64,000 nt of DNA from Thraustochytrium sp. TN22. Lineage: Eukaryota; Sar; Bigyra; Thraustochytrida; Thraustochytriidae. Of the stretch, positions 55,650 to 64,000 are shown piece after piece (positions within the stretch are counted from its first letter, which is position 1; each line of letters opens with the position of its first letter). A model generated the notes under the pieces. The model had not been told where the DNA came from. It saw only the letters and a list, made by a program, of their open reading frames with translations, and made no database searches. The stretch lies in NCBI GenBank assembly GCA_013306675.1, contig JABLUY010000006.1, forward strand, positions 248,001 to 312,000. Reading direction: 5' to 3'. A program made the translations under genes and the position numbers.

Positions 55650-55934
55650 CTACCGCCGCGCCGCGCCGCCGCCGGGCGCGAGGCGGCCGAGCAGGTCTGC
55701 GGAGGACAGCGGCCGCATCCATGCCGCCGCCGCCGCCTCCGCAGAGCCCGATCCCGCCGCCGCCGCGCGCGGGGGCCCGGGCCCGGGGGCGGCGGCACCG
55801 TCGGCACCGGTCGCGGCTGGCGCGCGGCCGCCCCCGCGCGCGCCGGAGCGCGCCGGGGCCCGCCGGGACGGCGACGGCGACGGCGACGGCGACAAGGGCA
55901 CCGCCTTGGCCGTGGAGAAGGAGGACGGCCAGCG

Positions 55935-55966
<32 letters not shown>

Positions 55967-58900
55967 AGGCGTGCGGCTCGAGGCGGCTCGGGACCTCGGC
56001 CGAGCTCGGGGCAGCCCCCGGCAGCCGCAAGGGCTTGCGCCGCGGCGAGCCGGGCGGCAGCAGGCGCGGGGTCGAGGGCGGCGGCCGCGACGGCGACGGC
56101 TGCACGCTCACGGCGTCGAGACCGAAGCCAGCAGGCTTGAGCAGGCGCGTCGTGGCCGAGGCGCGCGGGGAGCGCTTCTGCAGCAGGAGCGGCTGCATGG
56201 GCTCGAGCGCTTGGAGCTGCTGACGCTCACGCCGCTGCTGCTGGTGCTGCTGGTTGCTGGCGAGCTGCGCCATGTGACGGTGCATCTCGGGCCCGGAGCG
56301 CGCGCGAGGCGTCGAGGACGGCGCGGAGCTCGCAAAGGCGGCAAAAGCCGCCAGCGTTACAAAGCGCGGCGACGAGACCTGTTGCTGCGCCATCGGAGAT
56401 GGCAGCCCGCGCGCCGCCGCTCTCGACGCGCGCACTGCGTCGCCGGGCATGGCCGTCGCTCCTCCAAGCAAGGCCATGCTCAGCGGCGCCACGACTGTGC
56501 CCGTCCCAGCCGCTGCTGCCGTCTGAACGCTCTCCTCGGCATTGGCGTCGGCCGGAGGTGCCAGATGGCGCGGATGCTGCGCGGCCGCAAGCGCCGCGGC
56601 GCGCTTGGCTGCCTGCCAACGGTAGCGCCAGCGCGCTAGCTGGCGCACGGAACGTCGAGTGCGAGTGCGACGGTCGGCTTTGCGCGCGCGCGTCTCTTCG
56701 TCGTCCTGGCGGAGCAGCTCGTCCTCGGGCAAGAGCGGCGCCGGGTCGCGACCGGCCTTGAGCGCCTGCGCACGCGCCTCGGCGCGCTTGCGCGCCTCAA
56801 GCTGCTTGCGCTGCAGCTGCGACCGCAGGTCGCGCAGGCGGCGGTGCAGCTTGACGTTGCCAAGCTCAAGCGCTTTGATCTGGCGCCGCACGCGCTTGGC
56901 ACGCTGCGCCGCGTTGTCGCGCCGGTTGAGCGCCACCTCCTCGCGCAGCGGCGCCACCTGACGCAGCAGGTTGCGCTGCACAGCGAGCTGCCGCCGCAGG
57001 AGTGCCTGAGCGCGCTCGCTGTGCTCGCTGCGCTCCGCCGCTTCCTTCGAGAGCGTTGCGGCCCTCTCCTGCAGGCTCAACACCTCCTCGCCCATGCTTT
57101 CCAAGGCCTCGAGCGCCTTGCGCACTTCCTCCTCGTACGAGAGTTGCACAGACCGCCGTTGCCCGTTCACGCGCGCTCCCAGGCGCGCCACGCGCGCCTC
57201 CAGCGCAAGGGTGCGCGCCGCCGCNNNNNNNTCACGCGCGCTCCCAGGCGCGCCACGCGCGCCTCCAGCGCAAGGGTGCGCGCCGCCGCGGCGCGCGTGC
57301 GCCGCTCGATCTCCCTTGCCTGGCTCGCTGGGTCCAGCACGCTCGCCTCGCGCTGCTTGGCGGCCGCCAGCAGCTCCTCCACCTCGCGCTGCACGCGCTC
57401 GCGCAGACCACGCACTTGCTCGAGGTCTTGGCGCGCCGCCTCGCGCTCGCGCGCCAGGCTTGGCTCCTCCTCGCGCACCAGGATCTCGCCCACCAACTCG
57501 CTCCGCACCACGAGCGCGTGCGTGCGCTCCCGGTTTCGGCGCTCGCCGGTCTCGGGGTCCACCACACACGGCCCGTACGCACTCTCCAGCAGGCGCGCCA
57601 CGTCGCCGCGCCGCTCCTCCAGCGTGCCCTGTCTTGTGGTGGTGGTCGGCGCCAGGGCCGCGCCGCCCCCGGCTTCATCGCCCTCGGGGCCCACGTGGCC
57701 CCTTGCGCCGCGGAGCCGCCGTGCGCCACCACCCTGCGCGCGGCGAGCTTTGCCGCGTGGGCCTCCTTCGTTCGCGGGCGCATACATCTCCAGCTCCTCG
57801 CGCGTGCGCTCAAGCTCGTGCGACGCCTTCTCCAGCGCCTCCGCGGCACTTTCGTACCGGTCGTCGAGCGCGCCAAGCTGCTTGCGCAGAAGCGCGTGCC
57901 GCTCCTCCAGCGCATCCACCTCCTTGTTTTGCTTTGCGGCCAGAGTCGCGTCCTGCAAGGCGCTCCGCTTCGCGTCCTGTAGTTGCTGCTTGAGCGTGCC
58001 GATCACCTCGTTGAGTCGCGCCTCGCGCTCCAGCGCCGACGGTAGCGCCTCGCGCTCGCTCCGCCGCCGGGTCAGCTGCTCCTCCAGCTGTCGGCCCGCA
58101 GACTCTGCTGCCTCCTTGTCGGCCTGCAGGTCCGCGATCTCTTGCTCCAAGTCCGCGATCTCCGCAGCGCGCTCCGAGGCGTCCGAGACCACGCTCTCCT
58201 CATCGGAGTCCTCCAGTACCACCGAGGGGCTTGGCACAATCTCGTTCGCTTCGTCCCTTTCTGCATCCTTGTCCATGTCCTCCTCCTCCTCCTCCTCCTC
58301 CTCCTCCTCTTTTTTCGCGTGTTCTCCCGCGACTTCTTCCACACTACCCTCGCCGTCGGCCTCCTCCTGCGCTGCCTTGGCCTCGTCCTCGTCCGGCTGC
58401 TGCGGACGCGTCTTGAAGGCGACGCGGAGTTCCACCTGCTGCGCGACATTGCGCAGGGTGTGCACAATGTCCTCGGACACGGCCACCTGCTTGGCGAGGA
58501 TGGCGCTCTTGGTCTGGAGTCGGTCGAGCTCGTTACTGACATCGTTGACTTTGACCTGCTGTCGTGCTTGCTCGGCCTCGAGCGCGCGAGTAATCTCACT
58601 GGGCTGCGAGTCGGCGCCAGCCGCGGCGCGGAGCTCGCGCGCCTTGGCGTCGAGCTCGATAATGCGCGCGCGCGTCATGGCGATCTGCGACTCCAGCATG
58701 ACGACCTTCTCCTGCGCCTGCGTGCGGTGCTGGATGCGCACCGATACCTCCATCTGCGCCAGGAGGGCGTGCATCTGGGCGCGCTTGTCCTTGACCTCGC
58801 GTAGGGCCTCGGCGAAGTTCTGCATGCGCGTCGCCGCGCGGTTCTCCTTGTCCCGCAGCATCTGCCGCACGCTTCGCGAGCAGCCCTCTGCCTCAGCCTC

Positions 58901-59950
58901 CTGTTCTTCGATTTGTTGCAGCAGCGCGTAGTAGTGTTTCTCGTCCTCGATCGCCTGCTTCGTGTAGCCATGGACCCACTCGCTCACCTCGCCGAGGTGG
59001 TCCGAGAAGGCCGACACGTGCAGCGAGTCTGACAGCTCGCGCAGGCTGTCTTCGGTTTGTCGATGCTCCTCAGCTTCCTCTTCCGTCCAAAAGGACACCT
59101 CGACCGGTGCCCGTTTCCGCGCGGCATCCGTGCGCGAGCGCGTCCTGCGCAAGTCACGCAAATCAGCTCTGGACCTGCGCACCTCTAGCGTCGCCTTGAT
59201 CGCTGGATCGTCCGCGAACTTGTCCCCAAGCTGCACTGCAAAGTGCGCCTCGCCTTTGTTGATGCTCTGCAGCGTGTGCGCGATGCGGGCCACGGACTGA
59301 TCCACCTGCTCATAGAAGAGGAAGATCTTCTCCGCGCGCTCGCGCTGCAGCCTGCGCTGCTCCTCCTCGGCTTCTGCCTCCTGCGGCAGTGACGTGACCT
59401 CGTTGCCGGCTTCAGGCGCCTCCTCGACCCTTTCTGCCGTTTCCTTGTGCTCCTCTGCGGGCATGCTGTCGTCCTGCGCCCCGAACGGCTCGCCGAGGAG
59501 CTGTTCGCGGAGCGACTTGCGTACGTGCAGCTCTGCGTGCGTGGCGGTGGGCAGCCTCGGCGCCAGCGAGGCGTCCGCGAAAGCGCGCTCTTCGTCCATG
59601 ACAACGCCCTCCGCAGGCAGCAGGATGCCGCGTCTCTCTAGGCTCGCCTGCAGCGCCGCCTCGGTGCCGCGCAAGTGGGCATCTTCCCTGGCCTGCCTGC
59701 GCTTGTGTAGCGCGAGCTGGCCGCGCTGCTTGTCCCACATGAAGCCCTCCACGCTCTCGCGTTCCTCTCGCCTCATGAGAGGCACCAGCGCAGCTCGCGA
59801 CGCGCGCAGTGCCGCTGCGCTCGGCGTTGTGCGCCATGTCGCTGCCTGCCTCGTCGGCGACTGCCCTGGCACCTGCGCCGCCTGCGCCTGCGCCTGCGCC
59901 TGCGCCTGCAGGGGCGGCACGCTGGCGTCGGCATCGCCGGCAGCGGCCAT
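55650..59950 (-). CDS. Long coiled-coil protein (about 1411 residues), interrupted by an assembly gap
   Basis: The reading frame is broken only at a 7-N gap (57225-57231) next to a 58-bp repeat of the adjoining sequence. Leaving out that 65 bp, which copy 1 lacks, gives exactly 1412 codons. The N-terminus has an Ala-Gln repeat (QAQAQAQAQAAQ) and charged helices. Residues about 200-1050 are near-continuous coiled coil (KIFLFYEQVDQSVARI, HYYALLQQIEEQEAEAEG, RIIELDAKARELRAAAG), with an acidic Glu run (about 560-570). The C-terminal 300 residues are Ser/Pro-rich with SPSPSP repeats and likely disordered. SMC-like in composition but with no ATPase heads. A centrosomal or ciliary scaffold is possible given the neighbours, but no family was recognised. 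The ATG at 59950 was chosen. Confidence 0.75.
57225..57289. other. Assembly gap (7 N) with 58-bp local duplication
   Basis: Seven N, then TCACGCGCGCTCCCAGGCGC and following bases that repeat 57167-57224. Unit copy 1 has no such insertion, and removing it restores the coding frame. Confidence 0.9.
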
Positions 59951-60515
59951 GCCCGCGCTCTGTGCGCGACCGCGCGCGCCCTTCGGGTTAGGAGTCTGCC
60001 TGCGGCGAGATGAGACGAGACGAGACGAGAGTGGGACGCCTTTTGCGGTGGGACGCTTTTCACCGGCCAAGCACTCACGCGCCGGCCAACATGAGAGTTA
60101 AAAGTTAGCTTCTCTCGAGGTAGGCTCTGGGCTAGCTGGTCTCCCTCTCTACTAGCTCTAGACCTAGCTACCTCGGTCTACGCTCCACGGACAAGGCAGG
60201 GCACGGCTTAGGCCTCACGATTGATGAGCTGTTGAACGGAAGGCACGTGATTCTTGACCGGCGGGCCGGCCAAGCAGTCACGCGCCGGCCGACATGAGAG
60301 TTAGCTTCTCTCGAGATGGGCTCTCCTACTAGCTAGAGCTAGCTACCTCGGTCTACGCTCCACGGACAAGGCAGGGCACGTCTGAGGCTCTCACAATTGA
60401 TAAGATGTTGAACGGAAGGCACGTGTTTCTTGACCGCAAGGCCTCTACCCTTGAACACCTTTTGGTGTGCTCCAGGTTCTGGATGACTCTGTTCATTTTT
60501 TGGTGGTATAATTAC
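59951..60515. other. Intergenic, with diverged tandem repeat
   Basis: 565 bp between two minus-strand genes; no coding frame. Mostly occupied by the repeat at 60063-60436. An A+T-rich stretch with TTTTTTGGTGGTATAATTAC lies at 60494-60514, just beyond the stop of the 895-residue gene, probably part of its 3' UTR. Confidence 0.6.
60063..60436. repeat. Tandem repeat, two diverged copies of about 170-200 bp
   Basis: Copies 60063-60265 and 60266-60436 share CCGGCCAAGCAST, ACATGAGAGTTA, GTTAGCTTCTCTCGAG, CTAGCTACCTCGGTCTACGC, TCCACGGACAAGGCAGGGCA and TTGAACGGAAGGCACGTG. They differ by small indels around CTAGCTAG elements. Confidence 0.9.
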
Positions 60516-62324
60516 TTACTTCATGACCGGGGCTCGGCGCGGCCTCTCGGACGTTGACGTGGCGAGCCAGGCGACGGTCGCGCTGGTGAGGCCGACGAGG
60601 GAGGCGAGCACGAGCAGGCGTGGGGACACCCAGGAGAAGAGGCGAGAGTGGTTCCGGTGTCGGATGGGACGCAGGACGAAGTCCTTGTCATCGTGCTCTG
60701 CGGCGTGGAGGAGCTCGCGCGTGTGCTGCGCGCCGGAGGAGTTGCGGAGCTGTGGTGGATGATTGGTGATGAAGTCGTCCAGCGCTTCGATGAGGCCCAG
60801 GAGCCGGGGGTCGTCAACCTTTGCGTAGAGGTCGCAGAGACAGGCGAAGGCCTGGCGTTCTGCTGCGTGAGAATCGTCCTCGGCCATTTTGGCGTCATCC
60901 TCGGCGTCGGCTTTAATGATCGCCTTGCAGCGAAGGCGGAAGTCGATGAAGCCGACGATGGGCTTGGTCGCCAGATTTGAGCGCTTGGCAAGCGCTGCAA
61001 TGCACTCGATATCCTTGACGGCGTCACGTACGCTCTCATTCGACTTCGCAGCATTGGTGGGCGTGCCGCGCGCAAACATGAGCAGACAGAGGAACTCGCG
61101 AGCGATGTAATCCTCGTGGAGGGGGTGGCGCCTAACATCGGCCGGGTTCCGGGCAAAGAAGCCGCAGACCCAGAGCCAGGCGATGACGGAGGCAATCTGA
61201 TACACGGTGGGCAAGCGCTTCTCGTCCTCGAGACAGCGCTCGGAGAAGCGCTTGCGCTCGAAAGAGAAGTCGCGCAGCGCCTCACGCAGCTCCCAAACGG
61301 AGGCGTAGAAGCCGTTGTGGTAAAGTGGCACAGAGTTGTAGTAAAAGTCCTTGCTGCTTTGGCGCCAGCGCTCGGCCCAGCCGTCCTCCCTGCAGAGGAT
61401 GCCCGGCTCGCCGAGGCGTCTTGGCGAGCTGTCCTGCTTTACCGGCAAAAGGCAGTTTTTGCGCTCGAAGTTGCCGGCTCGGGTCTTGTTGACCTTATCT
61501 AGGATGGCGAGCTCGGCGGCCTCGTAGGCGCGCACAAAGGGCGACTTGGGCTTTCTCCTTCTCCCTTTCGCCTCGGTCCTTTCTGACGGATGTCCGTCGG
61601 CGTCCGCGTCACTACTGCCTTTCCAGCTGACGGCTCCGGACCCGCTTGCCTGCTGCTGGTGCTGCTGGTGCTGGTGCTGGTGCTGCTGGTGCTGCTGGCT
61701 GTCGTCGGACGACTTCCCCGCGGCGAGCATCTGCAGCATCTCACCGAGCAGGTCGGACTCCGGGTCCATGAGGCTGAGATTGATAAGCGCCTGCGACTTC
61801 CAGTAGAAGACATCGACCGGGACGGCCGAGAGCACGCTAAAGGCGAGGTCGCCGGTCTTGCAGGCCTGCAAGAAGAGCATCTCCATGGCAGGCACCTCGG
61901 CGAGGAGGTTGCTCAGGGCACTCGTCTCGTACGTGACAAACTCGTTGTCCGTGCCGAGTGGGGTCGTGCAGCGCACGACAATGACTATCTGATAGGGGCC
62001 TTCGGGCCACCACGCGCTGCGAGAGTGGTGGGGTCGCACGGGAACGAGATCCCACTGGTCGCCTTCACGCTTCTCCGTGTACACATCGCCGTAGGGCACA
62101 ACAGCGGGCACCCGTTGCTTCGGGCCTGCCTGCTGAATGACGCGCTGCCCTGGGCGGACCCACTGATGGACGTGAACGCACGTCTGCGCCAGCCAGCGCT
62201 GGTCCTCGGCGTCCCTTGCCGAGGTCCTGGTGCTGGCCTTGTCGGCGCTGCCCGCGCGCGCCGTGTGCGCGGCCGATGCACCAGAGGACGACTTCGCCGA
62301 TGAGGATATTGCTGTTGTTGTTGC

Positions 62325-62355
<31 letters not shown>

Positions 62356-62509
62356 GCTGCTGCTGCTGCTGCTATTGATGGCAAGGATTTGGGCAGGGGC
62401 GCTCTCGCCTCGCCGCCGTTGGAGATCGCTCCATCTGCTTGGGTTTGTGCCACAGGCACCGCTTCGGCCGAAGCAGCCGAGGACGAGCTTGTGGTGGTCC
62501 TCTCTGAGC

Positions 62510-62555
<46 letters not shown>

Positions 62556-63203
62556 GCTGTTGTTGTTGTTGTTGCTGCTGCTGCTGCTCGGATGAGACGC
62601 GATGCCGATGCGGGAGGCAGCGAAGCTGCGCTCGTGAATGCGACGGGTCGACTCCAGGTAGCGCTGGACCCAGCGCTTGCCAGAGTCGGAGGTGAGCTGC
62701 GTCGCCGTGCCCCAGAAGAGGACGAGAGTGCCGCGACTGTGGTCTCTCGCCCGGACCGGCGGGGTATGCTGGCGTGCCGAGACCGTCGTGGAGGACGCCC
62801 AGGACGCAACGGAGGAGGACGAGGAGATGACCGAGGCCGGGGGCGACCTGGGCGCATCCTGGGCCATGTAGGGATTAGGAGCGGCCCGAGCTGGCGAGGC
62901 CGAGGCCGCACGCGAGGCCGCGACCTCGGCGTGCTTGGCCTCGCGCGCGGCGTCCGCCGCTATGCGTCGTTCGGCAGCGCACCTGTCCTCCGCGGCGCCC
63001 GCCCCATGGGTGCGGCGGCCTCGCTGGTCCTTGTGCGGCCTCTTGAGACTCTGCGGCGCGGCGTCCGCATCGCGCAGCCCTCGCTCCGCCTGGGCCTGCG
63101 CCTGAGTCTGAGCCGCCAGGGCCGCCGCCCTCTGCAGGTTCTTTGCGCGCTGGTCCTTGCCCGCGGTGCGAGTCTGCGTTACCAAAGTCGCTGGGCCTTC
63201 CAT
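60516..63203 (-). CDS. Uncharacterised 895-residue protein with Asn, Thr and His/Gln runs and a C-terminal membrane helix
   Basis: Not recognised. The N-terminal 90 residues are Gln/Ala/Arg-rich. Low-complexity runs follow: poly-Asn (about 205-230) and Thr/Ala (about 280-300). A globular block at about 345-490 includes VRPGQRVIQQ, GPYQIVIVVRCTTPLG and AVPVDVFYWKSQALINL. A QHQQHQHQHQQ linker (about 515-530) and a Lys/Arg patch separate a second globular block (about 580-780; FYYNSVPLYHNGFYASVWEL, SVIAWLWVCGFFARNP). Residues about 862-882 (RLLVLASLVGLTSATVAWLA) form one membrane helix near the C-terminus, suggesting a tail-anchored protein facing the cytosol. The two globular blocks have normal, diverse composition and mark a genuine gene. 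The ATG at 63203 was chosen; upstream frame is Arg/Ala-rich. Confidence 0.72.
62310..62595. repeat. TTG/TGC triplet runs (poly-Thr/Ala and poly-Asn coding)
   Basis: Two TTG-rich arrays on the + strand, about 62310-62370 and 62511-62590. They are read on the minus strand as Thr/Ala and Asn/Ser runs in the 895-residue protein. The same triplet encodes different residues because the two arrays are in different frames. Confidence 0.9.
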
Positions 63204-64000
63204 GACATCGCCCAAGGCGTACCGCAGCGCCGCGAACGCGCCGCCGCCGCCGAGCGCCGCCGGGCCCGCGCCGCCCCCCCGCGCCCGCCGCCGCCGCCGA
63301 GCCGCGCGCCGCCGCCGCGCCCGCGCCGCGCGGCCCGTGCGCTCTCTGCTCTCCCGAGAGCGGCGCGCGCGCAGGCGAGACGCAGGCGACCGGCCTTTCG
63401 CACGCGTCCGCGCGAGCGCAGGGCCGCTCGGGGCAAACTCGACTCGGAGCGAGCCTGCCTCGGTCAAGCAGGAAAGCACCGTCTCGAGCCTGGAGCCCGC
63501 CGCCGCGGCCGGCCAGGCCAGAGGCGCCGAAGGGGGGCTTCTGGCGGCGAAGCTCGCCGTGAAGCTTCCGCGCTCGTCACGCCCGGCCCTCGTCAGCCAG
63601 CTCAGATGTTACGAAAGGATCTTTCGTCGGCTCATCAGCCAGTGAGAACTGCAACATCACGAGCTGGAGCAGCTGGACGGGACGCAGCCAGCCTGAGCGC
63701 CCTGCCAGCCAGCCAGCTCGCCTGCTCCGTATCTCTCTTCACGACCAGCGCTGGCACCCCGGACCGACACGCCACGGCGCGTCGCCAGCTTGCTGGCAGT
63801 CGATGCGAGAGTCTCGCGAGAGTCTCTCTCGCTTTCATGTGCGCGCTCATGATCACTGTCAGTGAGGCTTTCATCATCGCGCGAGTTTCGTAGCGCTAGA
63901 ACTGGCTCGCGCCAGACAAGTGACGACCGATGGTGACCGACAGTGATCATGAGAACAGAGTGCGGCGCGGGGACCGGCGGGGACCGCCAGGGACCCGCAG
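63204..64000. other. 5' flank of the 895-residue gene; right end of window
   Basis: No gene supported. The first 200 bp are extremely G+C-rich; further right a GATCACTGTCAGTGA-like inverted stretch lies at 63850-63864. A gene could begin beyond the window. Confidence 0.5.

Larger units (their letters stand above)
51845..57306. repeat. Segmental duplication, unit copy 2
   Basis: Direct tandem copy of 46493-51844. It is 110 bp longer because of an expanded GGCA repeat with two N (53625-53626) and a 65-bp insertion consisting of seven N plus a 58-bp repeat of local sequence (57225-57289). Past 57306 it continues into the intact upstream part of the coiled-coil gene. Confidence 0.95.

Noticed and set aside
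1-64000. Transposons, retroelements or virus-like copies
   Set aside because: No transposase, reverse transcriptase, integrase or capsid-like frame, and no terminal repeats, were seen; the repeats present are tandem.

Overview
This is a very G+C-rich stretch of nuclear DNA from a protist, carrying about 26 distinct protein genes plus duplicate copies. It is eukaryotic: five short GT-AG introns can be read directly, and the genes include TGS1, COMMD, a CENP-N-like protein, dynactin p25, tubulin glutamylase, ESS2 and mitochondrial carrier families. RSP7, CEP78 and TTLL imply a cell with motile cilia and centrioles. Most genes are single-exon, closely packed and on alternating strands, with purine at -3 of nearly every chosen ATG. 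A heterotrophic stramenopile-type flagellate (thraustochytrid- or bicosoecid-like) would fit the mix, but the sequence alone does not fix the lineage. I saw no tRNA, rRNA, CRISPR array, transposon or viral element.

Layout. 0.9-9.8 kb: mitochondrial PNPase without an S1 domain, a CHASE-domain membrane sensor with no output domain, a coiled-coil orphan, a nuclear-looking orphan with an HPDK motif, and a TXNDC15-like thioredoxin protein. 10.7-18.1 kb: GPH-type transporter, TTLL polyglutamylase, COMMD protein, membrane dual-specificity phosphatase, ESS2 splicing factor. 18-25 kb: two tandem ammonium transporters in a gene-poor stretch. 25.5-32 kb: radial-spoke RSP7, centriolar CEP78, mitochondrial carrier. 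32.7-46.3 kb: TGS1 and a UPF0489 protein whose start codons overlap head to head, ZPR1, a GPR180-like receptor, SDA1, an FHA protein and a CENP-N-like kinetochore protein. 46.5-57.3 kb: two tandem copies of a 5.35-kb unit holding a TPR-like gene, DCTN5 and the 3' part of a long coiled-coil gene; short runs of N inside copy 2 make false duplication by assembly a real possibility. 57.3-64 kb: the rest of the 1411-residue coiled-coil gene and an 895-residue orphan rich in Asn, Thr and His/Gln runs.

Themes. Cilium and microtubule genes (TTLL, RSP7, CEP78, DCTN5, perhaps the coiled-coil protein) and RNA or ribosome biogenesis genes (PNPase, ESS2, TGS1, ZPR1, SDA1) dominate. The strongest leads are the zero-distance divergent TGS1/UPF0489 pair, with what looks like an Sm-like domain on TGS1; the PNPase stripped of its RNA-binding domains; the stand-alone CHASE sensor; and the repeated use of GA/CT/GC tracts between convergent genes and of CTAGCTAG motifs between genes.
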